In this document: positions 38,165-46,672 of the stretch, in pieces | How the letters are laid out: every line of letters begins with the position of its first letter | Position numbering within the stretch: position 1 is the first letter of the stretch | Assembly: GCA_051649085.1 (NCBI GenBank) | Contig: JBOFGK010000010.1 | Span: 1 to 64,000 of the forward strand | Reading direction: 5' to 3' | DNA: 64,000 nt | Origin: JBOFGK01 sp051649085 | GTDB lineage: Bacteria > Bacillota_I > Bacilli_A > UBA3375 | Notes under the pieces: model-generated | Databases searched by the model: none | Told to the model about the DNA's origin: nothing | The model's input: only the letters and a program-made list of their open reading frames with translations | Position numbers and translations under genes: made by a program

Positions 38165-38173
38165 TGGTATAAT
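38165..38173 (+). promoter_or_regulatory. Extended -10 promoter of the M28 peptidase gene
   Basis: TGGTATAAT (TGn-TATAAT) lies 20 bases upstream of the start codon. An inverted repeat AATACTTT / AAAGTATT just upstream (about 38122-38144) could be an operator, or a terminator for the other strand. Confidence 0.6.
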
Positions 38174-38193
38174 TATTGTTGAGGAGTTTAATA

Positions 38194-39813
38194 ATGAAAA
38201 AAAAAGCAATTTATATAACGTGTGTATTACTGACAATGCTAATCGGTTTTATGCAATTAGCACCAGATGGAAAACAAACAGATAAAATAGATTTTTCGAA
38301 TGTAAGAAATATTGTAGAAGAAATGACAACAGAACCACATGAAGCAGGAACAAAGAGAAATGAAGAAATAGCCAAATATTTAGTAGATAAGTTGAAGAGT
38401 TTCGGCTTTGAAATTGAAGTTCAAAGTAAAGTATTAACAAAAGCAGAAATGGAAAAAAGAGGATTTAATGTTAATAATGTTAAGTTAAATGAAAAGGATG
38501 AAGTTAAAATTAATAATATTGTTGCAACTTTAGACTTAGGTTTTGAAGATGATGTTCTTTTATCGACTCACTATGATACAAAACCAACAACATATGGGGC
38601 AGCTGATTGTGCAGTTTGTACATCAAGTGTTGTTGAAACAGCTCGAGTATTAATCGAAGATAAAAGCAAATTAAAAAATAATTTAACAATTTTATTAACT
38701 GATGGGGAAGAAGCAGGCTTGATTGGGGCAAATATTTTTGTCGAAGAAAATCTAGAATTTATGGAAAAACTGGATTTTGTCTTAAACTATGAGGCTCGTG
38801 GAAATGCTGGTCAATTGTATACATTTGAGTCAGGAAAAAATTCAAGTGATTATATTAAATTTGCTGCGCAAAACTCAACAATGAACGGGATTAGTCTAGG
38901 AAGTGCAGTTTATGATGCGATGCCAAATCCAACGGACTTTTCTGTTTATAAAAAGCTTGGAATTGAGGGATTAAATTCAGCTTTGATTCAAGGAGGAAGC
39001 ACTTATCATACGCTAGAAGATTCGAATGAAAATTTAGCTGATAGTGTTTTACAAGATTATGCTTCAACAGTTTATACAATGACAAGTTCGATAATGTCTA
39101 CAAAAATTTCCGAAATTTTGAACGGTCAAACAGGTAGTTTTTATCATCCAATAAGTTTACTGAACACTGTATTTGTTGAACCAGTTGTTTATTTTGGATT
39201 TAACTTACTTGCAATTGGGCTTTTCTTAGTAATGATTTTCTTAAAGCGAAAAGAATTAGCATCAGTAAAATTGGTCTATTCATCTATCATTGATGTAGCA
39301 ATAATTGGTGGAGCTGGAGTACTGTTTTATCAATTATCGAAGATGATTATTTTAGCAAATAATATTGAATATAACGCACGTGAAGTATTGATGCATGCAG
39401 AACTTGATATTTACTTCTATTTATTTGCAATATTAATATGCTTAATAAGTGGAATTAGTATTTTTTGGCGTCAAAAAAAATTAGGTGATGTTCAAAAGTA
39501 TTCAATAATGATTATTTTACTAATTTTCAGTGTAGCTACAATGGTATATTTTATGGCAGCAAGCTATTTATTTACATTACCATTACTGATGATGTCTTTA
39601 ACTGCCATTCTAAAAGGAAAGTTAAAGTACATATCGACAATTTTATTGATCCCATTAGTAATTTTCTACTTCGTAGTAATTGTATTAGTTTATGCAGCAC
39701 TAACATTTACGTTAGCCGTAATTCCACTTGTAGTTATCTATATTCTAATGTCAATCATTATCAATTATTATTTACTGTTAACAAATAGTACTGAAGATAA
39801 GGATAATAGCTAA
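38194..39813 (+). CDS. Membrane-bound M28-family aminopeptidase
   Basis: The 539-residue product has a signal-anchor helix, a zinc aminopeptidase domain (about 25-310) and then about eight membrane helices. M28 zinc ligands are visible: His and Asp around STHYDT/AADC (about 122-135), the GEEAG pair (about 171), a third ligand near NYEARG and a late His in YHTLED (about 271). This two-part layout resembles ER-type M28 metallopeptidases and is expected to place the catalytic domain outside the cell. The ATG at 38194 is chosen because GAGGAG precedes it; the longer frame would start inside the promoter. It is monocistronic, with a promoter upstream and a terminator downstream. The substrate is unknown. 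Confidence 0.85.
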   Translation: MKKKAIYITCVLLTMLIGFMQLAPDGKQTDKIDFSNVRNIVEEMTTEPHEAGTKRNEEIAKYLVDKLKSFGFEIEVQSKVLTKAEMEKRGFNVNNVKLNEKDEVKINNIVATLDLGFEDDVLLSTHYDTKPTTYGAADCAVCTSSVVETARVLIEDKSKLKNNLTILLTDGEEAGLIGANIFVEENLEFMEKLDFVLNYEARGNAGQLYTFESGKNSSDYIKFAAQNSTMNGISLGSAVYDAMPNPTDFSVYKKLGIEGLNSALIQGGSTYHTLEDSNENLADSVLQDYASTVYTMTSSIMSTKISEILNGQTGSFYHPISLLNTVFVEPVVYFGFNLLAIGLFLVMIFLKRKELASVKLVYSSIIDVAIIGGAGVLFYQLSKMIILANNIEYNAREVLMHAELDIYFYLFAILICLISGISIFWRQKKLGDVQKYSIMIILLIFSVATMVYFMAASYLFTLPLLMMSLTAILKGKLKYISTILLIPLVIFYFVVIVLVYAALTFTLAVIPLVVIYILMSIIINYYLLLTNSTEDKDNS

Positions 39814-39848
39814 TGAAATGCTAAATATGATCTGTTTAAATCTAAAAA

Positions 39849-39877
39849 GTAAGAACATTAAAAGTTCTTGCTTTTTT
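39849..39877 (+). terminator. Rho-independent terminator after the M28 peptidase
   Basis: AGTAAGAAC / GTTCTTGCT (one G-U pair) is followed by six T, about 35 bases after the stop codon. Confidence 0.8.
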
Positions 39878-39939
39878 ATTAACCCAGGTAAATAAATTTG
39901 TGGTTTTTTTGAATAATAGAGTTTGTACAGACAAAAGAC

Positions 39940-39968
39940 TTGACAACACTCGGTAACTATGCTATACT
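39940..39968 (+). promoter_or_regulatory. Consensus promoter of the initiator tRNA gene
   Basis: TTGACA and TATACT are separated by 17 bases, ending 22 bases before the tRNA 5' end. Confidence 0.85.
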
Positions 39969-39990
39969 TATATAGTAGTAATAAATACAT

Positions 39991-40067
<77 letters not shown>

Positions 40068-40182
40068 AATAAGAATTTTGAACTTTTTAAAGCCATGTAA
40101 TATATATAGTTTTAAAAAGCGAGGATGGCTTGAAACATAGTAAGCCTCGAAAAATAAATAAGAATTCAAATGAAAAACATAA

Positions 40183-40221
40183 AATAATATCTAAAATAAT
40201 ATTTTAGATATTATTTTTTTT
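40183..40221 (+). terminator. Long AT-rich hairpin with T-run at the left end of the element
   Basis: A 15-bp perfect stem (AATAATATCTAAAAT and complement, 3-base loop) is followed by six T. It could end the tRNA transcript or act as a leader hairpin of the next gene, whose ribosome-binding site is 10 bases further on. The segment 40068-40182 holds an 11-bp direct repeat (AAATAAGAATT at 40067 and 40156) and a CGAGG/CCTCG hairpin but no gene. Confidence 0.65.
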
Positions 40222-40239
40222 ATGCCAAAAAGGAGGAAA

Positions 40240-40683
40240 ATGAGAAAATACCCTATCAAGACTAACACAAATAACTGGCATACAATCGAGAAAGAAATAA
40301 AAAAAAAGCCGATTAAAAAAAAGATTAGGATAATAAACTTTGCAAATAAAAAGAAATATAAAATAGTAACAGTCTTCAATTTCTGTAAAGTTCTCGATTC
40401 GAATATTGAAAATATGCAAAGTGAAGTTGATTCAGATATTCTAGATTTTTTTATCTTCTATAATGGAAATTCGACAAAAGAAAAAATTCCAAAAAAAATA
40501 ATGAGAGAATTGGAAAAGGGAAAATTAGAGAATGCAATGCCACTTTCAAAAATAGGAAGTTATTCTGATATAAAAATCAAGAATAAATTTCCAAAAAGAA
40601 AAGAATTTAAAATAAAAAGATATATTTATAAGAGACTTTTAGTTAATTATTATAGGTTTTTAATCAATAACAATAAAATCTAG
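40240..40683 (+). CDS. Basic hypothetical protein at the left end of the conjugative element
   Basis: The 147-residue product is unusually basic (many lysines in the first 40 residues: EIKKKPIKKKIR) and is predicted cytoplasmic. I do not recognise a family. The ATG at 40240 is chosen because AGGAGG lies just ahead of it; a slightly longer frame begins upstream of that site. It is the first gene after the initiator tRNA. A DNA-binding role is imaginable from its charge, but no motif is visible. Confidence 0.55.
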   Translation: MRKYPIKTNTNNWHTIEKEIKKKPIKKKIRIINFANKKKYKIVTVFNFCKVLDSNIENMQSEVDSDILDFFIFYNGNSTKEKIPKKIMRELEKGKLENAMPLSKIGSYSDIKIKNKFPKRKEFKIKRYIYKRLLVNYYRFLINNNKI

Positions 40684-40771
40684 GTAAATGAAATAAAATA
40701 TAAATTTTATTTCTATAAGCAAATTTTATTAGTTTGTTTACAGAAGTAAAAATAGTAAACGAGGTGAATAT

Positions 40772-41884
40772 ATGATAAGAGTAAACAATAGCACAACTAA
40801 CATTTATGTAGAAATAAAAGCCTTTCATGAAGATGAGTTACCGAAATTATTGGAAATGGAATACTATGCATCAAATGTAACGAATTTTAAAAGTACACTT
40901 TTCAAGGAACAATGGCTAAAAAGTTATATAGATGAATGCTCGAAATTTTCTCGTAAATACGTAAAACCTGATAAATGGGGGAAAATCAAGAGAAATAAAG
41001 CAGGTTTGAAAATTAGTGTGATGCTTCCCACTTCTTCTACTCCTAAATACATGCGACAAAAAAAGAAATATTATAAAAACTTCATTAGTGAAATAATAAA
41101 AGAAGTTACGCTTGAAACAGATCCACACTATTTTGTGAATATTGCTAATTTATCCGGTGTTAGGTATTTAAATATTTATTGTCTTGACAGATATTTTTAC
41201 CCAGAAGGAAGGACAATAAAGGTTAAAAGAGAAAAGACACTTTACAAAGACCCTGTAAATGGGAGGATGTGTAAAAAGGATACATTAGGTGCTATTCTTG
41301 TTTATTCAAAAGGTGAGGAATATGAAAAAACAATCACACTTTCAGATAAATTAGATTGGGGACTCCTTACAAGACGTCCAACGAGTTTTAAAAAAGAGCA
41401 ATTTAGACAAATACTTGTAAATGCAAAGCATATTGTAGCTAAATTTTTTCGTAGAACACGAGCTACTGTAATTGAAAGTCCATTAATTATTTCAAAACTA
41501 AGTTACAAAGTTACCAGAAAATTCAAACATGAATATTACAAAGGGAATTTCAAGCAATTAACTTTTTCTCAATACTTCGTTTGGAGAAAACGGAAAAAAA
41601 CGGCAATAAACAACGTTATTACAACAATTAATAATTTAATTGCATTTAATCCAGAACACTTCACAACATTTGAATTAGAGTCAATTGAACGCTTCTACAA
41701 CAATTTTAAAGCTGAAACAATTAAGAAACAAGTAAATGATATTGAAGAAATATGCACTGAGCATATAAAGTTACTTGAACAACAAAAATGTGCTTGGAGA
41801 CCCGATTTAATGGACTCTTTTTACCTAAATATGGCAGTTTGGTGTTTTGGTGAAAAGCGTGCAAGAAGCGAAAAAAATATATAA
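40772..41884 (+). CDS. Hypothetical element protein (possible replication or DNA-processing protein)
   Basis: The 370-residue basic, probably cytoplasmic protein has a GAGGTG ribosome-binding site seven bases before the ATG. I see no recognisable catalytic motif. Segments such as HYFVNIANLSGVRYLNIYCLD and many Lys/Arg clusters (WRKRKKTA, FFRRTRAT) suggest nucleic-acid contact. It sits immediately upstream of parA/parB, where plasmid and conjugative-element replication initiators are often found, but I cannot assign it to a Rep family. Function is left open. Confidence 0.6.
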   Translation: MIRVNNSTTNIYVEIKAFHEDELPKLLEMEYYASNVTNFKSTLFKEQWLKSYIDECSKFSRKYVKPDKWGKIKRNKAGLKISVMLPTSSTPKYMRQKKKYYKNFISEIIKEVTLETDPHYFVNIANLSGVRYLNIYCLDRYFYPEGRTIKVKREKTLYKDPVNGRMCKKDTLGAILVYSKGEEYEKTITLSDKLDWGLLTRRPTSFKKEQFRQILVNAKHIVAKFFRRTRATVIESPLIISKLSYKVTRKFKHEYYKGNFKQLTFSQYFVWRKRKKTAINNVITTINNLIAFNPEHFTTFELESIERFYNNFKAETIKKQVNDIEEICTEHIKLLEQQKCAWRPDLMDSFYLNMAVWCFGEKRARSEKNI

Positions 41885-41949
41885 AGAAAGCCATGCTTTC
41901 GATTTATAGGGAAAAGTAAATAAATTTAATATACAAAGGACGGAATAAA

Positions 41950-42111
41950 ATGTTAGAACAAATATATAATAATCCAGTAGTAACAGTAATATGTTTAGGA
42001 GTATTAATCTATTTAATCATTAGGTTTGTAAAGAAGATGATATTTAAATTAATCTTCATCGCACTATCATTTCTACCACTAATTAAGCAAATAATAGAAC
42101 AGCTAAACTAA
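41950..42111 (+). CDS. Small membrane protein (53 residues)
   Basis: A 53-residue frame starts at an ATG preceded by AAAGGACGG. It encodes two hydrophobic segments (about 10-24 and 30-44) separated by RFVKKM, so a two-helix or re-entrant small membrane protein is likely. It lies between the basic protein gene and parA. No family is recognised; small hydrophobic proteins are common in conjugative elements. Confidence 0.55.
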   Translation: MLEQIYNNPVVTVICLGVLIYLIIRFVKKMIFKLIFIALSFLPLIKQIIEQLN

Positions 42112-42181
42112 AATAGAGTTATTCAAAAAAAGTATTTTAAGTGACTTTACAAAGAAAAATAAAATAATGGAGGAAAACAAG

Positions 42182-42940
42182 ATGAGAACAAAAATAATAT
42201 CAATTTATAACAATAAAGGTGGTGTAGGTAAAACAACAACTACAAAACGCCTTGCTGTTGAACTGAAAAATCAAGGTAAAAAAATATTAATTCTTGATAT
42301 GGATCCACAAGCAAACATTACATATCAAATCTTAGAAGTAAATACTGATTACGAGCTAAACACATATGCACTTCTTCTTTCTGACTCTACTCTTGATGAG
42401 TTAATAATTAAAGGCAGTTTTGGTATTGACATTGTACCATCATCAATTAAGCTATTAGAAGCAAACAATGAAATGTTAATGCAGGCTTTTATAAAAGCAC
42501 CTAATTCAAGACTTGAGAACAAATTAAAACAAAGTGAGACTGATTATGATTATATTCTTATTGACTGTCCACCGACAATGGACTTGTTAGTTGCAAATGC
42601 GTTAACTGTTACTGATGATGTAATTATACCGATTAATTGTGATAATTATTCAATTCAAGGTATAGAAATGCTTATAACAAAGATAACACAGATAAAAGAT
42701 GAGTTTAATCCTAAATTGGAATTAAAAGGAATCTTTTTAAACAGATATAAAAACTCGAATGTACATAAAGAGTTACTCATAAAATTAGCACATGCTTTAC
42801 CAGATGTATTTTGTCAAACTTACATTGGTGATTATGCAATAATAAATGCTGATACTTTTGAAAATCAAACAACAAAAATTGACAATCATAAAGTAAGTGT
42901 ACAGTTTTCAAAGTTATTTAAAGAGATGGGGGTAATGTAA
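42182..42940 (+). CDS. parA: ParA-family partition ATPase
   Basis: The 252-residue cytoplasmic protein has the deviant Walker A motif KGGVGKTTTTK at about residue 11-21, the LDMDPQANIT switch region and the DCPP Walker B strand. It uses ATP-driven DNA binding to position ParB-bound DNA. The ATG at 42182 is preferred because GGAGG lies upstream; a longer frame would start on that site. The stop overlaps the parB start (TAATG). Together with parB it indicates that the element maintains itself, at least while circular. Confidence 0.92.
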   Translation: MRTKIISIYNNKGGVGKTTTTKRLAVELKNQGKKILILDMDPQANITYQILEVNTDYELNTYALLLSDSTLDELIIKGSFGIDIVPSSIKLLEANNEMLMQAFIKAPNSRLENKLKQSETDYDYILIDCPPTMDLLVANALTVTDDVIIPINCDNYSIQGIEMLITKITQIKDEFNPKLELKGIFLNRYKNSNVHKELLIKLAHALPDVFCQTYIGDYAIINADTFENQTTKIDNHKVSVQFSKLFKEMGVM

Positions 42941-43650
42941 TGATTGATATGAATAGATTAAAAGATTTAAACACAAAAGTAACAAGCGTAAATATAGAAA
43001 ATGCAGGTATCATTAATTTAATTGAAGTTGTTAAAATTAAGACAAATGAGATGTCTTTTTACGAAGTATCAGATTTAAAAGTTGATGAACTGGCTGAATC
43101 AATTAAAGCAAACGGACAGCTAGAGCCATTAATTGTTTATCAAGAAAATGATGACTTCATTTTAATTAGTGGACATACAAGATTACGTGCACTTCAACAA
43201 TTAGGTAAAACAAAAGCTAAGGTAGTACTTGTCACAAAGCCTGAAAATGAGCAAGTTGAACAACTACTTGTAATGGAGGCTAATAACCAAAGAATTAAAA
43301 GTAAAGATGAGCGTGATGAAGAAATAAGACTTAAACATGAATATTACACGGAACTTAAAGCAACAAATGAAAAATATAAAAACATTAATGTTGCAAAGTT
43401 GGTTGCCGAAGAAACAGGTGTCCATAAGAATACAGTATTAAGAGCTATAAAAAACGAGGTACCAAATGAGACCTCAATCGAAGAAAACAAAACTCAGGTC
43501 TCAAATGAGACCTCGAAAAAAGAAAAAACGCTTGAAGATGAACTAAACAAATTAATTATTAGACATTTAAAAAAAGGTACAACAAAAGATGAAATTGAAG
43601 AAATACTTTTAAATATTTTGGATGATTTAAAAGAAAGAGAGGAACAATGA
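42940..43650 (+). CDS. parB: ParB-family partition protein
   Basis: The 236-residue protein has a ParB/Sulfiredoxin N-terminal domain (DLKVDELAESIKANGQLEPL, then LISGHTRLRALQQLG) and a central helix-turn-helix (VAKLVAEETGVHKNTVLRAIKN). A spacer with a twice-repeated NETS motif and a charged C-terminal helix follow. It would bind a parS site and recruit ParA. The DNA encoding the NETS repeats contains two palindromes described separately. It overlaps parA and the small downstream gene. Confidence 0.9.
   Translation: MIDMNRLKDLNTKVTSVNIENAGIINLIEVVKIKTNEMSFYEVSDLKVDELAESIKANGQLEPLIVYQENDDFILISGHTRLRALQQLGKTKAKVVLVTKPENEQVEQLLVMEANNQRIKSKDERDEEIRLKHEYYTELKATNEKYKNINVAKLVAEETGVHKNTVLRAIKNEVPNETSIEENKTQVSNETSKKEKTLEDELNKLIIRHLKKGTTKDEIEEILLNILDDLKEREEQ
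43456..43514. promoter_or_regulatory. Pair of palindromes inside parB (candidate parS or operator)
   Basis: AGGTCTCA-AA-TGAGACCT at 43496-43513 is a perfect 8+2+8 palindrome. GAGGTACCAAATGAGACCTC at 43456-43475 is an imperfect copy (7 of 9 pairs). Both lie in the poorly conserved spacer of parB. A related palindrome, GTGACA-AA-TGTCAC, sits at 44037-44050. Confidence 0.4.
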
Positions 43651-43838
43651 AAAGTGAAACTTTTATCAACAGTAAGAAAACCAAAATTGTACACGAAGTG
43701 AATGCAATTGTAGATCAGTTAAAAAAAGCAAATTACTTTTTATGTAACGGCAAAGAGGACAATGCTAAAAAAGAATTAACAAAGGCTAATAATAGAATTG
43801 AAAAAGTACAAGATGATTTAAAGTATTTAAAAAAATAA
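43647..43838 (+). CDS. Small coiled-coil protein downstream of parB
   Basis: The 63-residue charged, helix-forming protein overlaps the parB stop by four bases (ATGA), so it is probably translated together with parAB. It has no membrane segment and no recognised family. It could be an accessory to partition or a small regulator. Confidence 0.6.
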   Translation: MKSETFINSKKTKIVHEVNAIVDQLKKANYFLCNGKEDNAKKELTKANNRIEKVQDDLKYLKK

Positions 43839-43850
43839 ACGAGGAGAAAA

Positions 43851-43931
43851 ATGAAACTAGCTAAGATAAGAGTCAAACTCAGGATTTTGTGTGTGCTGAA
43901 TAAAATTCCAAGGAGTTTAAGAGCATACTAA
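43851..43931 (+). CDS. Possible 26-residue basic peptide
   Basis: An ATG six bases after GAGGAG opens a 26-codon frame rich in Lys/Arg and Leu/Ile (KLAKIRVKLRIL). The strong ribosome-binding site is the main support. It could be a leader peptide for the downstream lipoprotein gene. Confidence 0.35.
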   Translation: MKLAKIRVKLRILCVLNKIPRSLRAY

Positions 43932-43965
43932 AAATCCCATACGTTTTCAAATGTAGTGAGGTGTC

Positions 43966-44053
43966 TAAGTTGAAAATCAACTTATGGTTATTCGCCATTT
44001 TACAGTTAAATGGTTCATGAAAAGTAGGCAAACGAAGTGACAAATGTCACCTC
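43966..44053. repeat. Cluster of three inverted repeats (candidate parS, oriT or regulatory region)
   Basis: TAAGTTG/CAACTTA (43966-43984), CCATTT/AAATGG (43995-44013) and GTGACA/TGTCAC (44037-44050) follow one another in the gap between the par genes and the nuclease lipoprotein. None is followed by a T-run, so they are not simple terminators. Confidence 0.45.
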
Positions 44054-44072
44054 AAAAAGAAAAGGATAAAAC

Positions 44073-44663
44073 ATGAAAATGGATAAATTAATTTTTTCAG
44101 TTGCATTCTTAATGCTTTTATCAGGTTGTACACAAACTGTTGAAACATCTTCGACTTCTGAAGACACCCAACAACTCAACGTAAGCGTTGATGCGTGTGA
44201 TACAAATGGTGAAAGACAAACTAATGCAACTGTTGATGTTGGTTTTGGTGATAGAGAATACATCGCTAAAACTAACGAATACGCACAACTTGTAGAAGTT
44301 AGTGCAAAAGAATTATCTTTGCAAAATGAGTCTAATTTAATTAATGGTCGTTACTGTAAAGATGAAGCTAAGGTTAAGGGAACTGAAAGTAAAACACTTG
44401 ATGAAGGGCATGTAATAGCCGACTCATTAGGTGGAGTGAGTAATGCGTATAATATAACACCTGAAAACTCAACACTTAATCGAACGGGTGAACAAGCAAA
44501 AATGGAAGAGTACATGCGTACATCTCTCAAAGAAGGTAAAAAAGTAACAAACTTAAAAGCGAAAATTACTTACTCTTCTACTTCAACTCAAATACCAAGT
44601 CATTATGACTTCACATTTGAAGTTGATGGAACAGAAAAAAGTTATTCATTTGGAAATGAATAA
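44073..44663 (+). CDS. Lipoprotein with DNA-entry-type nuclease domain
   Basis: The 196-residue exported lipoprotein has the lipobox LSGC, a Ser/Thr-rich spacer, and then a domain whose core (LDEGHVIADSLGGVSNAYNI) matches the DNA/RNA non-specific endonucleases of the DNA-entry nuclease type. The catalytic histidine of the usual DRGH motif is kept (DEGH) and the metal-binding asparagine region (NAYNITPENSTLNR) is present. The Arg of DRGH is replaced by Glu, which may affect activity. It would cleave nucleic acid at the cell surface. In a conjugative element it could be a surface DNase or a defence against incoming DNA. An AAAAGG site lies 8 bases before the ATG. Confidence 0.75.
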   Translation: MKMDKLIFSVAFLMLLSGCTQTVETSSTSEDTQQLNVSVDACDTNGERQTNATVDVGFGDREYIAKTNEYAQLVEVSAKELSLQNESNLINGRYCKDEAKVKGTESKTLDEGHVIADSLGGVSNAYNITPENSTLNRTGEQAKMEEYMRTSLKEGKKVTNLKAKITYSSTSTQIPSHYDFTFEVDGTEKSYSFGNE

Positions 44664-44708
44664 GTGAAAGGAGGGAATGTGAAAAATTATTTTACCGAAA
44701 CAAATAAA

Positions 44709-44717
44709 TGGTATAAT
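44709..44717 (+). promoter_or_regulatory. Extended -10 promoter of the Abi/DUF2806-like gene
   Basis: TGGTATAAT lies 40 bases upstream of the ATG at 44757. Because it falls within the longer possible reading frame, it supports the shorter start. Confidence 0.5.
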
Positions 44718-44756
44718 TTAATAAATGAATTATTATTTGTTTGTGAGGGAGTGAAA

Positions 44757-45662
44757 ATGAATTTTAATGTTGAAGTATCAGTTAAACCGATAGAAGATTT
44801 AATTAGTTTTACAAAGACCATATATGACGATTTATCATTCAACAATAAAGTTAAAAAAATAAAAGCTTGTGATGGTGTATATGTAAAGTTCGAAAGAAAT
44901 GGATTTATTATCGAAACAGAAGAAAATAAGGAATTATCTATAGAAGAAAATATGTTAATTAATAAATTGATAGCACGTATTGAAATTTTAGAAAAAGTTG
45001 TTTTAGAAATTCAGGAAGAGAAATTGACAATATGTAAGCTTCCAGATCCGGAAATTCAAATGTTAATGTTCGAATATATGCAATTTGCTTTGAACAATGA
45101 AACAAAAGAGCTTTGGAAAAATCTATTAATAAAAGAATTAACAACTGAGTCTTCTACTAATAAAAGAACACTATCAATAATTAGAGATTTATCAAAAGAT
45201 GAAATAATTGCTTTAAAAGTCTTAAGTAAGATGAAAATGCACCTTCTAAGTGTTGCGATGGTGAATGACAATCTTCAATTTAAAAAAATGGATGACTACT
45301 TTTTCACAAGGTTGCAATTTAGTGAATTTCTCCAAGAAATTAATTCGTCTTTAACATATAATCATTACTTAACGTTCACAGGAATTGGATTATTAAACGA
45401 CACAACTGTACCTGTTGAAAATGACATTTTATTAAGTTTTGTGGATAATACTAATCATGCAATCAGTGGTGAAAAGGATTGTTCCGCAATATATATGAAT
45501 GTGCCATCAAAATCAGGAAAAGAAATAATTGACATTGTTTCTGAAATGGAATTTGATATTTCTTTTGATATAAATCGATACAAAATAAGTGTAAAGAAAT
45601 CTTTTGAAAGATGTAATGGAATAAAATTTATAGAGGACGTTGTTATTAAAAGAACAAAATAG
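44757..45662 (+). CDS. Protein with Abi-alpha/DUF2806-like module (cargo gene)
   Basis: The 301-residue cytoplasmic protein has an N-terminal part beginning NVEVSVKPIEDL. Its central module (EYMQFALNNETKELWKNLL, then RTLSIIRDLSKDEI) matches the segment shared by Abi-alpha (DUF4393) and DUF2806 proteins, where an ELW-x-LLA motif is followed by an I-x-x-LS-x-x-E motif. Some of these families are tied to abortive infection. The start at 44757 has GAGGG upstream and its own extended -10 promoter; a GTG start at 44679 is the alternative. It is probably accessory cargo, possibly anti-phage. The C-terminal half is unassigned. Confidence 0.6.
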   Translation: MNFNVEVSVKPIEDLISFTKTIYDDLSFNNKVKKIKACDGVYVKFERNGFIIETEENKELSIEENMLINKLIARIEILEKVVLEIQEEKLTICKLPDPEIQMLMFEYMQFALNNETKELWKNLLIKELTTESSTNKRTLSIIRDLSKDEIIALKVLSKMKMHLLSVAMVNDNLQFKKMDDYFFTRLQFSEFLQEINSSLTYNHYLTFTGIGLLNDTTVPVENDILLSFVDNTNHAISGEKDCSAIYMNVPSKSGKEIIDIVSEMEFDISFDINRYKISVKKSFERCNGIKFIEDVVIKRTK

Positions 45663-45687
45663 TAAAATCGTAGTAAAAAAGTACTTT

Positions 45688-45720
45688 TTATAACTCCCAA
45701 TAAAACAAAAGAGTTATAAT
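45688..45720 (+). promoter_or_regulatory. Promoter -10 embedded in an inverted repeat
   Basis: TTATAACTC and GAGTTATAA form a perfect 9-bp inverted repeat with a 14-base loop, and the right arm contains the TATAAT -10 hexamer (45715-45720). An operator that blocks the -10 is a natural reading. The transcript would lead into the surface protein at 45829. Confidence 0.5.
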
Positions 45721-45828
45721 ATAAGTGAAGATAACAACGAAATAAGGTTTCTACAAAAACAAGTTATTACTTTTCACTATAAAAAGAAATGTATTTTTGA
45801 AGCAATTAAGTATTTCAAAGGGGACAAA

Positions 45829-46581
45829 ATGAAAATGTTAGAAAAATTAAAAAAACAAAAACATATTAAACTCTACTGTGTTACACTTTTACTTATACTA
45901 CTTCTTACAGGAATTGGTGGCGGAACTTATTTTGCAAACACAAAAAGCATGTATGATAAATTACAACCTGAGGTTGTATATTATCACTTAGAAAGTAAAT
46001 ATCCAAAAAATAACATTCTAATCAAAGGTAGCACTATTGAACAAGTCAAAAAAGATATCCACAAGGCAAAAGAGACGTTAAATACTGAAATTAAAAAAGT
46101 TGAATCTGATTTCAAAACAATAATTGGAGTTGATGTTACAAAAGTTGATGAGAAAGATCAAAAGAAGAAACTTCAGAAATTAAATGATGAATACAAAAAA
46201 GCATTAGATTCTAAGACAAAAGAATTAAATGATAACAAAGCTTTAGTTAAAGAAATTGGAGCCGATTTAAAAATTGATGAAAAAGCAACAATTGTAAAGC
46301 AAATTGAAACATTAAAGCAAGCAATCGAGACAAAGAAAAATGAAATTGAAACAACACAAGCAGTTTCATCACCAGCTAATGCAGGAATTAATGGCGGTGG
46401 TTATACAGATAACTCTAACTATTCAGGAGGTGGAAGCACTTATAATCCACCAGCATCAAGTGTGGATGCGAATTTAGGAGCCAGTTCAAATACACCACCT
46501 GCACCAAAACCACAGCAACTTGAACCTGAGCAATGTAGTTGGCAGGGACAACATCAAATTTGCACAGGTGGTGATTGGTAA
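45829..46581 (+). CDS. Membrane-anchored coiled-coil surface protein
   Basis: The 250-residue product has a basic start, one membrane helix (about 16-36) and a long coiled coil (about 70-175, with repeated KKxExxxxxKxL). A Gly/Ser/Pro-rich flexible segment with GGGYTDNSNYSGGGS follows, and the end (ECSWQ-like, with two cysteines) might form a disulfide. It is expected to project from the membrane through the wall. It precedes the Cna_B adhesin gene and could be part of the mating-channel surface structure. No family is recognised. The ATG follows AAGGGGAC. Confidence 0.65.
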   Translation: MKMLEKLKKQKHIKLYCVTLLLILLLTGIGGGTYFANTKSMYDKLQPEVVYYHLESKYPKNNILIKGSTIEQVKKDIHKAKETLNTEIKKVESDFKTIIGVDVTKVDEKDQKKKLQKLNDEYKKALDSKTKELNDNKALVKEIGADLKIDEKATIVKQIETLKQAIETKKNEIETTQAVSSPANAGINGGGYTDNSNYSGGGSTYNPPASSVDANLGASSNTPPAPKPQQLEPEQCSWQGQHQICTGGDW

Positions 46582-46610
46582 AATAAAGTCAATTAAATAT
46601 AACAAACAAA

Positions 46611-46641
46611 AGCCTACTAATTAAATTTAGTAGGCTTTTTT
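46611..46641 (+). terminator. Repeated hairpin element, copy 1
   Basis: AGCCTACTAA / TTAGTAGGCT is a perfect 10-bp stem followed by six T and then CATGTCC. Near-identical hairpins occur at 51609 and 52866. It separates the coiled-coil gene from the adhesin gene. Confidence 0.8.
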
Positions 46642-46672
46642 CATGTCCCGAAATAGTAAACAAGGAGAACAT

